A model generated the notes under the pieces. It was not told where the DNA came from, did not search any database, and was given only the letters and a program-made list of their open reading frames with translations. Source: Helochares maculicollis (taxonomy: Eukaryota; Arthropoda; Insecta; Coleoptera; Hydrophilidae). From it: a DNA stretch of 44,195 nt. Shown one piece after another: positions 1 through 11,829 of the stretch. The stretch covers positions 1 through 44,195 of the forward strand of contig JAWQRO010000291.1 in the NCBI GenBank assembly GCA_033557835.1, read 5' to 3'. The stretch's first letter is position 1; every line of letters starts with the position of its first letter. The position numbers and the translations under genes were made by a program.

Positions 1-640
1 CAAGTAAGTTGTTACGCTTGGTTTTCGTGTTGCCGGGTTTCGGAGAAAACGTAGATCCAGCTTTCTAGTTTTGCTGTCGGTAGGTGGGGTCAAAACTGGT
101 AGCGCTTTATAGGTAGAACTCCAAATTGGAAAACGAAGGCTAGCCGAACTTCAAGCCTTACCGATTTTTTAAATTACCCTCCGAAACTCCGGGCACGGAT
201 CTGGGTGCCGAGTCTCTCTCTTTCTCGCTCTCGTCGCGGGTCTCGGTCTCTTTTTGGGTTCGAGAGAAAAGAGGAGTAAGATTGGCGCCGGCTTCCGATG
301 GATGCTGGAGACAGTCCAACAAGAGACGAAGATTAGGCAGCAGTCCCCACATCTTCAAGGCTAGACTAGAGCCCTGGGAGGTAGGGTTAGAGAGTAAAAT
401 TTACAAGCCTTGTGTTAGGTCGAATTGCGGATCCGCATGTGTAGGTTTTTTGTGTACTGAGTAGGCAACTTGCCTCAAGGGCCTCGCGTCAGATGTACTG
501 TCACTGGTGATCAATTTGTTTATTGATTTGTACTTACTTTCTACGCAATTATATTGTTAACCTCCTAAAATGAGCCGTTATTGCTTTACCCTACCGAATT
601 GAATTTGTCCCTCGCGACCTTTGCGTCCCAAAGTTATTGT
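1..640. other. GC/CpG-richer segment, possible promoter or untranslated exon of a neighbouring gene
   Basis: Compared with the AT-rich DNA after it, this stretch is CpG-dense. It contains a GAGA-type motif on the minus strand (GAGAGCGAGAAAGAGAGAGA, 230-211). The window opens with CAAGTAAGT, which resembles a splice donor. Short open frames on both strands (158-358 minus, 282-464 plus) resemble no protein I know. No gene is called; a promoter region is an inference. Confidence 0.3.
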
Positions 641-643
641 GTA

Positions 644-1158
644 GTTGCGATGTATGATGTACTCGCCCTTCTTGCTGCGTTAATATAAAGCGATATTTTT
701 TCGAGGTCACGCTCGATCTCCAGTTCAAAAAACAACGCGAGCGAATAAAATTTTACTTAAATGGTTGTCTATGTTCTTTTTTTGTCTTTATGTTATTAGG
801 AAGGTTTTGTGTTGGCGAAATAATTTTATCTCGTAACTATGACGAATCTAACGCTTTGTTTTGATTGTGCCGGTATGTTATAGTGATAAAGATGACGTTA
901 GTTTGCGATGTATAATGTAATCGTTTTTCTTTCGGCGGAAGATAATAATACAAAGCGATCTTTTTTCGAGATCACATTCTGTTTAAAATGATTCGAAAAA
1001 ATATGGAGTTATAACTTTTAACTTTAATGGTTATTTATGTTTTTTTTTCTGTTTCTGTTTGTTGAGGATGGTTTTGTGTTCATGAAAATACTTAATTTCG
1101 AAGTTTTGAAGGATCTAATGACATGTTTGAATATGATGCCATTATTTTTATAGCAATA
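644..1158. repeat. Diverged tandem duplication, about 258-bp unit
   Basis: GTTGCGATGTATGATGTA (644) recurs as GTTTGCGATGTATAATGTA (901). AAAGCGATATTTTTTCGAGGTCAC recurs as AAAGCGATCTTTTTTCGAGATCAC, and GGAAGGTTTTGTGTT recurs as GGATGGTTTTGTGTT, all at a spacing of about 258 bases. Noncoding. Confidence 0.8.
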
Positions 1159-4100
1159 GCGGTGCCGTTGTGTCTGCAAAATATTCTTAAAAGCCAGCAT
1201 GGTCTATTGTCATCATTTCAATTATTCCAGAAGTCCCAAATTAGACAAATTTTCAACATTTTTATTTATACTTAGAAAATACTAAGATCCATTGGCATTC
1301 TTAACATGTAGATTTAGTATTGGAAATTAATTCTGCAACACTCTGCATATAGGACAAATCATATTCAGTTCCGTAGTTCTACCTCCTTATCTAATTTGTA
1401 ATTGTAATACTTTTAAAACTAAGGATCCGTTAAGAAATCTAGTAAAACAGTATTATCAATTAATTGTCCTACACAAAATGCAAGATAACCAGAAAACTAT
1501 GGATTTATCAATGACATATATGAAAAATACAAAATAATTCTTAAAGTTAAGTTCTCGTTGTAATATATTTAAGAGTGGTTTAAAAAGTATAAACTCTCTT
1601 CCATTCAACTTTACCAATCTGTATTAAACTCCTAAGTATCAATTTCCAAATTTACAAATGACTTAATATAAAGTTAAAGAATAATGAATAGCGAAGTTTA
1701 AGCTCTCCTCGCGTTGTCTATTATTTGGAGAAAATTGAATTTCCAAGGAAAACCAGAGCTTCGAAATAAAATAATGGTCGTACATCTTTAAAATCGAGCA
1801 TTTACCTACCGCACGCCATCGCCGGTTCAGTAAAGTCACATAAGAGAGAATATTAGATTATTTTATGTGGAGCGTCTAGACTCCCAACGGAGGGGAATGA
1901 TTAAATTCTAGAAAACTGTACTATTAAATTAATATTGGCCGTACGAGATGCTATGAATATTAAATTAAAAATTTCATTTAGCTTCCCATAAAGCTTTGTC
2001 TTTAATTTTACTTTTCTTATCAAGGCTTCCTTAATAGGGATCGTTTCTGAAATTACTCAAACGATGTCCGTAATTTTCAATAATCATTGTTTAATTGTAA
2101 ATAAAACGCGGATGATTTCTACTGCTGCTACTTTTCTAAACGTCATATTACTATAAAAATAATATAAATATAGCTTATTAACGTTTTTGTTATCTTATTT
2201 CAGATTTAATTACTATTTTAAACTCGTATTACAAATTAAGTAAAACGAACTTATTTACATTAACATATGCCATAAAGGTAACTCTACAAGAACAATTTAA
2301 ATCTAAATTACAATTCCATTTTCATAATTTTCCCGAATAATATTCCTGGAAATTTTACACAAAAATTAAACTTAATTAATGGGATACGAATTTAATTCCA
2401 ACGGCGAGTTGATATGAAGTTTCAGAAAATTGTTCCATTAAAACGATTACATATTGCATTATAATTAAGTTTAAATGAGGATAGGTTAGTTTCATTTTGG
2501 TTTAATGACCACTTTTGCTCAGAATTTAACCGAATAAAACTACTAGTCAAATTAAAAATTTAATATGAAGTCAATGAGTCGTGATTATTATTTCGTTTTT
2601 ATCTGCAACGACTATGTTATTCCAGCTATAATATAGAAAGGTTTTATGATTCATAAAATAGTGAATAGCCAAGCCAGTAATTCGAAAGATTTTGTGAAAA
2701 TCTCTTTATTTAAGGAAACTTTGAAAAGAACTGTTAAAGTTATAAAAATCATGCGCTTATCAAGTAGAGTTTATACAGTAAGTTTTAATACGAGCGTTGC
2801 TTTAAAATAGTTTATTTTGTATTTATGGGCGAACATTTCAAATACAACTTAGAATCTTCAAAACAATTAATTATATACGCTTAAGTTAAGGGCAGGAATT
2901 CTAAATTAATCTTGCCTCCTACTTACTGCACTAACAGAAAATTAGAGGAAATACAAAATAAAATCATCCATTATTAGAATAATCAAATAACTGAATTTGA
3001 GCTTCCCAAAATTGCAGCACTCTAGGAATATGACTTCATTAATATATATTTTTATTTTCCCATTCCTCTTTCTCTTCTTCCGCTTTCGTCTAATATCATT
3101 TTCGTTGTTAATATACGGAAGGTAATTCATCTCATATTTACTTATGAAAATGAGAAATTACCCAACTAAATACCAAGAGAATTTTGTCAAATAGACAAGA
3201 TATATTTCCTAATTTCAGGCAGGCACGAAACTCATCTTTGTACAGTTCCATATGATAATATTTGCTATCAATGTGAGCGATTGTATAGCGTTAATCTACT
3301 CTGACAAGTAGATTATCTTGTGTTGGAAATTGCAGCTTGTATTAATGCATCTTATAATGTCACGTTGTCACAAAGTAACGTATGTAACCAAGTTTATTAA
3401 CTCACTATATGGGTTTCAACGTTATGTAAACAAACCTAATAATGCTTCGTTTTGAAAAGAAACTAAGAGGAGAAGATTAATATTGCCTGAACACTGAAAG
3501 AATCGGTACAGAATATATTACAGACTGGTGGGCGGTATACTAATTAATTCCTATTTAATTAACTACCCTTTGAATTTCTTATTCAGTCTTGTAGAAAATT
3601 TCCATTTTTGTTTGAGTTCATCAAGATATTGAATCGATGTACGTCATACTGAGGCCATTCGTACTGACTAGGTCTGGGAGATTTAGGTGATAGGTTTGGA
3701 TTAATCACGCTAATAGCTGGTATTCAACACATGCACATGTTGGTACATACATGAATTTACTTCGCTTAGATTTATGTAAAATATACATACATATACATGC
3801 AATGATATATTTATGTAGCAAACACTACTTGGCTTTTATAGCACTACAAAGTGACGGGAAGGTGATTCGTGAATACATTAGCGGTGTATGGCAAAAGAAA
3901 ATTCATATCACTAGATTTAGAAGTAATCACATTTAAATTTTAAATGCGCGCTTTTTTTAGATTGTGCTTAATTTAATAGTTTGAGTGACAATTAAAAGTT
4001 TCTCGGTATAGGTGAAGTAAGAGTGTATAAGCGAGCTCTTTAATTTAAGAGATTAAAGCAAAGTCCAAGTTTAACACGATTAAAAGTTTGAGCTTCTGTA

Positions 4101-7100
4101 GGTATGAGTATTTAAAAATTAAGTTGTTCGTTAAAATTAGCTAAAGTAAAGAGAGTATCAAACCAGAGACAAACTATGGGAATGTATAGCAAGCATTAAG
4201 AAATTAGCATGCGAAAGACTTATTAAGTTGACTTTAAACTAAAATAAATTTAGGTACCCCTAAACTTGCTAATGCTCCATATTTCATATACTGTCGCAGT
4301 ATTTATAATCTCTACTATAATCCGAAGTGCATTGTCTACCATCTTTTGAAAGCGTAGTTCTGAAGTGGGTAGGGAAGGTAGAGCTCCACAAACAAGACGA
4401 ACGGTTTGCCGTCTGTCTGTTTAAGCCCCTTTAAGTATCGCGCCAATCTACACACTTCTTCGCTAAAAAGCAAGATTAAAATGCCATCTTGTCAATTATT
4501 CGCTACTGCTTTTTGGCGGTTACTTCCGATTTTATGAAATTTAAATCGAAATTTTTAGAATGTGTTTATTTGAGTGGCACGCTTCGCTGCCGCGATTATT
4601 TTCGCTACTTATTCATACGAATCCCTCTATTATTTTCTTGACTTTCCGCTTATTTCACGCATTTTCTGAACAACTTTGCATTTCCAATGCTATTTTCTTT
4701 GACTTAAGCGCTTACTTTTATAATACGTAGGTGGATTGTTTCTATTGCCGCATCGTTACTTCAAGGAGCTCTTTTAAATGGAAAACCGTGAACATTTTTG
4801 TGACAGAGAACTTACTTTTTTTTTGTTTCGTGATACATATTTGTTAAGAAATTGGCTGTTGACGGAAACTAAATATAGTCATTAGCAGTTAATCTATATA
4901 TTTACTGCGACGATATTTCATTAGGTGTTAAGAGAAGCAATTTGATTAAGAGTAAATCTAACGTTTCCGGAATTTTGAAAGATTTCAATTTGAAAATTAC
5001 TACACCCGCAAGCACATAAGTGGCTTCAATTCAATTAGACGCCTTGGTAGTTTATAAGCTGAACATGCCGCTAGGTATTTTAATTGTGAGACAAATTCCG
5101 CAGAGTATATCAACTATCTTATATGCAAATAAGCTTACGTGTTATGATAAGTAAATAGCTACATACGCGAGTTGCCACCGTTTTCTATTATTGCGCCCAT
5201 GGGGCGTATTACATATCTTGCTGGCTGAGCAAAATTTACTCTGGTGCGATTCTTTGAAATATTCAAACATGCACTCAGCTGAGCACGACTGCATGGCGCT
5301 TGATACTTATTGGTTTTGTTTTACATAGCATAGGTAGCCTAGCTATTTTATTTTATTCTCAACAAACAAAAAGAAATTGTTAGCAAATTGCGGATTGCAA
5401 GCCTTGTGGCTGCATATTTTGATTAGTTTAAAAAATAAATAAAAATAGCTGTCCAATTTGAAAATTGGTTTTGATTTTTTCTTTCATTTTATTCCATTTT
5501 AGTTCTGTTAATTGGTTATGTAAATTGTATTTCTCTCAGCAACTAACGACAAGCATAAACGATGTTACGGTAAATTGTGCCTTTGGACTGTTTGCTATAA
5601 ATATCCTAAATTCTACAGCACCGATGCTATTTCGTCGCGTCTCTTCAACCTAAATCTATCTGACATTAGACAATCCCAGCAAGTCTCGTGCGACGACGGG
5701 GAATTCTGCTATCTGTGGGTAATTTAGCACTTGCCCGGAGTACAGGATAGTTAGCTCCTCCCAGGAGTTATAACAATGAAGCCAATTAGACGATCTAACT
5801 GAGCGTAGCTCTGTTCGCTTGCTCACTTTGAAATTCCCAATTTCGAAGAAAAATCCTCAACATGGAAGAAAAAATGTCAATATTACTTAACTAATCGCGC
5901 TTGATTTTCACTTCAAATGAAAGATCTATCCCTCAATCAGTGACTTTTTTCTAATGTTGACCCTAAAATTGCACAACAAAACTTTCCTTGCAACTGACAC
6001 TACATGATTAATTTTGTAAAATAAATTCTGGAGTAAATATTTTTGTAGTTTGTTTAATATTTTATGAGCGTTCCGCATTTATTCATAATTAATGCTATGT
6101 TATGAATATTACAAAATTTTGTTTTATGAAGGGATTCAGTTCATATTCATTGGATATGGAATATTCTGCAGCCTGAATGAAATAATTTGTTGGAACAGAC
6201 ATTTTCATCAATATAATGCATGAAATAGTATCATTGTAAATGTTTTTTAGCGCCAGTCAGCAAACTTCAGTGCAGAGTTGGTAAAACTTTTATATAAAAA
6301 ATGTTAGCTGCTGAGGAGACACTTCCATTAAGTAGTGTTGATCTGTGACTACCAAAACTGAAGAGAATTTTAAAAAATAGCACAATGATCTCAAGTTAAC
6401 AATTTTTTATGAATAAAAACAAATTTGTCTCGGTAGAAATTTGTTGAGCTTTTAAAGGATTGAAGAATTTTAGCCGCTATATTTTCTTCCAGCATTGCTT
6501 TTACATAAGTAATAGTGCTTCACTTAATGCAATCAATCACATTACAATTCATACATATGATTTATATTTTAATTCCTTTTAAGAATCTTTTTAATAACTA
6601 AGCGTGCGTACAAAGCGATAACGCTACAATTATGAAGCTCTTCTAATCAACTATAAGTAAAGCGAAATTGAATTTATTAGAATTTTTTCAATATCAAGAA
6701 GATGGAAGCAAAAATAGCATATCAATGTGTCAAAGACACATCTGTTCACAAATCTATTTCATATTAAATTACCTAGTAAATTCAATTTTCCAACCAGATC
6801 AAGGGAAAGTTCTGCAATGCCATCATTGTTGTTCATTCAATATAAGTTTAACTACACTATTATTTTAGATTATCGATTGAAACAATAAATATAGAGGTTT
6901 GTAGTTCATAATTATATAAATCATAATTAATATGTAGAATGTTAGCTAGATACTTAAACAAAGATTAAATTTACTAAAATCATCTGCGTAAAAAATGCTA
7001 AGTGCGCGCTGGAGCATTTTAAACGCGTTTTGGTAAGAAATTAGATTTGTCAAGTGAAGAAAACGTATTGAGTAGTCAATATCATTGTAAATAGAGCGTG

Positions 7101-9105
7101 ATCACTTTTGAGACGCTCCAAGCGTTGTTCGCATTAATCCTGCGACAAAAATTATCACTTAAAACTTCTGGCTTAATTGAAATGAAAATAAAAGTTAATA
7201 CTGTTCGCAAATGCCTTTGTTCGGAATAAATTTCGACATATCGAACAAAAAATATTACACGTTACTCTCCATTTTGTCAGTCACTAATGCCCATCTGAAA
7301 CTTGTTGATGACATATGACAATAAGACACATAGTCAATTTATTCAAGCATAAACCATATTGATGCAATATATTTTGCCTGATATTCGCATTTCACATTTG
7401 TACACCTGATATAGTCAACAAAGAAAAGTAAAAGTTTCAAAATTTAAAAGTTACTCATAAGAGCCTATCATAAAAAATGGTATATTAAATACTAGTATTT
7501 GAAAGGAATTAATGCACAAAGAATTAACTAAAAATAATGCCTAGTGCAAATGACAATTTGGAGCTCTAATAATTGCTCTAAATTGATTTTTTTTAAATTA
7601 GAACGTCGTCACAAAATATCAATGACATAAGACAATGTATTTCCCTATTACATTAGCGCGGAAGGTGTAAATAGATAGCAAACAGAAAGCAATACCAAAC
7701 TTAAACATACGTACTAAGTATCCCAAACTTTAAGCATAAAGCGTCAATCATCTCCAGGTTGTATTTAGCAAGCAACCAGAACCTCGTCTTTTCTTTTGTT
7801 CGCTTCACATCTTTTGGTGTGTTTGCAAAGTCAACAAAGCATATATCAGTAAAATGGAACATTAAACAAAGTTATCCTTCTACCAGTGTTTAATGGATAT
7901 ATATGTATCCATATATGTAAAACTCACAACTCTGTGTACATATGGGTAAACTGGAAGCATTAATTATGAAGGAACGAGTCCCTGGGTGCGCGTATCCACA
8001 GCTTTACCTAATCGCCCATGCGTCTTGATCACCGTACACCCCTTGCACCCCTATATAAATATATAGACCATATCTACGGCGACGATGCCAATACCTCCTG
8101 CATGAAGCCAATAGCTCCATGGGGATATACTAAATGCTCCAGCGTATATTATACGAAGGGAAACAACTCTGCCCTACTTTCTTAGATTAGGAAGGCCGCA
8201 CGCTACCTGTAGAGTTACTGTGTTCAGACGTCGATATCAGTTCGTGGTTTTGCGGCCGAACAGAGATTTAATTTGTTTGATGAGTTCAGTAATTGGCAGG
8301 TTCGTATTGATTCTAAGATTTACTTATTTACGAAGATCCTTATAGGATAACATAGATTAGATGAAAGGAAATTAATTTAATCATTGTGTTACGCGCTTTT
8401 AATGTTGCTCGTGCCTGCCTTACATTATAACTTCTTTTAGTTAAATTTTCTAATGGGATCGTTTAAATTTGCTTGTGTTTAATGAGTTTATAGAATCTAT
8501 GCGTTACTAAAGATTTCTGTAAGAGAGATTTCCTAGCACATGTTCTGTTCAAGACACCTCTAATTATTTCTAAATATGGACTTATAAATAATCAAACGAT
8601 CTGTAATAGTGACAACGATATTCGTGTTGCGATTACTCTTCAGCATTTGAAGATTCAAGTATTGTAAATAAATGAAAACACTATTCATTTGTAGTACTGT
8701 ATAGTAAATATAAAATTAAAATTATGTCTACTATAAGTATTAATGAATACTAACGTTCCGGTACACACATCGTCCAGCAACACCGATATACGATTTTTAT
8801 ATTTCTACACCTAAGAGACATTGAATCAAATTACAGTGCATATTTTTCACAACAAAACGAATTTCAGATTCAGCGACGTACATTTACAACCTTTCACCGT
8901 AATGACAATTTCCGTTGTCAACAAAACTACAAAGCGAAGGTTTATCGAGTTTTAAAATTTTGATCAAAAATCATATTTGAAGGGACATGATTGGAGTAAA
9001 TATAGTATATTGACAGGGGGTTTGAATTGAAGAACCGTTCCTTCATGAATTATTAAAACGCACGAGTGGCGCTCCCTTCGAAAGTTACCCTGGAAATCTT
9101 TAGGG
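1159..9105. other. AT-rich noncoding DNA
   Basis: I see no coding exon, RNA gene or element ends here. Open frames are short, AT-biased and unlike known proteins. The only stretch that stands out is 7960-8290, which is GC-richer and has a TATATAAAT box at 8052-8060 (see the separate entry). Confidence 0.6.
8040..8290 (+). promoter_or_regulatory. Possible core promoter region
   Basis: TATATAAAT at 8052-8060 lies in a locally GC-richer segment. About 185 bases further is ATATCAGTTCGTGG (8234-8247), which resembles an arthropod initiator (TCAGTT). The spacing between the two is wrong for a single TATA-Inr promoter, so they would be independent signals. No coding exon follows. Weak evidence. Confidence 0.2.
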
Positions 9106-9180
9106 GCTAGTTTCACACTTGAATTTCAGTTAAGCACCATTACTGTAAATACTTGACGTGAATTGGAGAGTGAAACTAGC
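9106..9180. repeat. 75-bp imperfect hairpin
   Basis: GCTAGTTTCACACTTGAATT at the left pairs with AATTGGAGAGTGAAACTAGC at the right, around a loop of about 35 bases. It may be a short MITE remnant or a structured site. Confidence 0.6.
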
Positions 9181-10396
9181 ACTAGAAGATACCTTACACA
9201 ACTTTTAGTAAAATGGAAAATTCAGCATTCTGACGGAAATACGCTTATATAATTATTCACTACAAATCCTTATTTCCGACCATTGTTTCTAAACAAAAGT
9301 CTAAAATTACCTTCACCATTATAAATGGCTAATTCTGATTTCAATTATTTGCTGTTTTAGATCATTTTACGTGTTGCTCTTTTTTAAATGTAACAGTTAA
9401 AACAAAAGTGTTTTGTATTTATTGTAAATGTACATAAATATTTAAATCTTACTCCACCGCATAACTAGAACATAAATACACCCTCACGCAGATAAGAAGC
9501 AGTGTATTATTGCCGAAATTTAAAATGCAAATGTAAAACACTTTCTTTTTTCAGGGAATCTGCTTATAAAATACCGAAGCTGCTTCTGTATTTTTCATTA
9601 TTTTACGGCCCTGTACTAATACATTATCAATAAATCTCAGTAATTTATTTAGATTGTAGATACATAAAAGCAAAAATATGTTACGAAAAAACTGTTTCAT
9701 ACATAATCATAATCTCGTGAATGTTTTTTGATAATGGCGGCTGTGATCCGAAGTTGAGAAGGGGATTCCTAGGCGGTTTTAGTATCAGGAAGGCAAAGTA
9801 CCGTTTCCTCGCCTTTACTGCCGTTACACTAATCCGGTATAGATGATTATGTGCCTGTTAAAGTATAACGTAAGAGGGACAGTATTAAGTACGTGCGGAA
9901 GGAAGACACATAAGCAATGTTATTTTACTAAAAGTATTGTTCTGTTCTTCTTTTATGATAACGTGTTAAGCCCACATGAATACTATTAGAGGGCGTGTTA
10001 CGCCCTGCATAAAATATGTTTAGATACATTATGGCTTCTTTTATATTTGCCTAACTTTATCCTGGCGGTGTAGAAAAAATCGTGCGTTGCCAAAATTCCT
10101 TCTTGTTGATTTATGTCGTGAAAGAAGTAGAAATTAATAGTCTTTTAAGAAATTAATGGTAGTATAATTTAGTTTTTTGGTTTTTTTTGCTTCTAACATT
10201 CTTTTATTTTGACACTTACGACACTTGAAATTCAACGTTGCAACATTAATTAAATTTTCCTGTTTTATTATTTTTAGTTATTTCGATTATTGACCTGTTT
10301 AAAAATTTCTAATTCAAGTATGCCTACCTTAACTGGGGGAGGCTTAGAATCATTTTTTAATTCAATTAATAATATAACATACTCGTGACCTTGACC
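9181..10396. other. AT-rich noncoding DNA
   Basis: I see nothing recognisable. A GC-richer patch at 9735-9840 has no protein or RNA signature I can name. Confidence 0.6.
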
Positions 10397-11210
10397 ACAT
10401 TTACGAACTAACACTTTAATTCCAGATTTTCCAAACTTTTACAAAATGAAATTATTTTTAAAACTTATTCAATTTTAATGAAAGATTGCACAAAACAAGC
10501 TATTCTCTTAGCAAGGCACAACTTAAACCTGAATATCTTAAGTATATACTAGATTTAAACGGAATCTCGAATGAACTGACAAGAATTTTATCAATTTATG
10601 AGGTTGTTTCACTCGCTGCTAAACAAAATAACTCCAGTTACTTTGATAATAGTTATTAACAATATTAGAATATGGGGTTAGCAAAAATATTTATTAAAGT
10701 TTTACCTCTTTCAAACCAACTTTGTTCATATGTAGATTTACACAGAATTAGCACATTAAACACATTTACGAACTACCACTTTAATTCTAGATTTTCCAAA
10801 CATTTACAAAATGAAATTATTTTAAAAACGTATTCAATTTTAATGAAAGACTACACAAAATAAGCTGTTCTCTAAGCAAGGCACAACTTAAACCTGAATA
10901 TCATAATTCTATACTAGACTTCAACGGAAACTCGAATGGACTGACAAGAATTTTATCAATTTATGAGTTTATTTTACTCGCTGCTGAACAAAATAAGTCA
11001 AGTTACATTGATAATAATTATTAACGATACTAGAATATGGGATGAACTTAAAGCGTTTTTAAGTAAATTACATTAAAACAATTAACAAAAAAAGTTATTA
11101 AAATTTTACACACTTCAAACCAAGTATGTTCATTTGTAGATTTACACAAAATGTCTGATAACGCAAACTCTTAAGCAGAAGCTTTACACAGAATTAGCTA
11201 ACAAAACAAT
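10397..11210. repeat. Tandem repeat with about 365-bp unit, two copies and a partial third
   Basis: The first unit (from ACATTTACGAACTAACACTT at 10397) recurs from 10762 (ACATTTACGAACTACCACTT) with few changes through GATACTAGAATATGGG near 11035. The segment with TCAAACCAACTTTGTTCATA (10700-10745) recurs at 11105-11150, offset by about 405 bases. Copies differ by small indels. No protein similarity is seen; small open frames inside are chance. Confidence 0.85.
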
Positions 11211-11439
11211 ATCAGCGCAACTACGGACTCGATTAGTATCACAGTAAGGCAAATGAAAATATGGCTCATTCTATGTATTGCCCACTCTAAAATAAAGAAA
11301 AACAATCCGTTAAGATCCAGAATTGAATGCATAACTACATAAAAAGTATGCTCATATAGACAAAGAACTTGCAGAAGTGCCATTTATCCCTCAAGCAATA
11401 ATAAGCAATCGTTCACATGTGAAGAAAATTACTCAAAAC

Positions 11440-11825
11440 GAAGAAAAATGGACAGGACATGAACTAATTGAAGCCAACATTGAATCGTTTAATGCTTGCA
11501 AGATACCGAAGATGGTATTTTTACATCAATTTCTGAGTAGCGATGAAATATTAATTTGCTGCGAAAGCCTTAAATGCAAAAAATAACCTGTTTGCTGAGG
11601 CAAGCCTCTTAATGAGATCAGAAACTAGTGGCGTACTAAGAACTACTAAAACCAAACGAAATTATGACTGTAGAACGATAAAAACAGATTTGATCCATAC
11701 TTTAAACGAAAAACGTCCTATTCTCACCAACAAACCGCGTATGATTTTGCTGCATGACAATGCTCCACCATATACCGCAAAACAAATATGCGAGTTGTAG
11801 TTAGAGCTTAAAGATTAATAATAAA
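11440..11825 (+). pseudogene. Mariner transposase relic
   Basis: KWTGHELIEANIESFNACK (11448-11504) resembles the mariner W-x-P-H-E-L motif. After frame breaks comes KTDLIHTLNEKRPILTNKP, then RMILLHDNAPPYTAKQ (about 11740-11785), the diagnostic HDNARPHTAK block with the second catalytic Asp. The C-terminal PYSPDLAP-D block is missing. No terminal repeats were found. It lies just after the 365-bp tandem repeats. Confidence 0.75.
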
Positions 11826-11829
11826 AATA

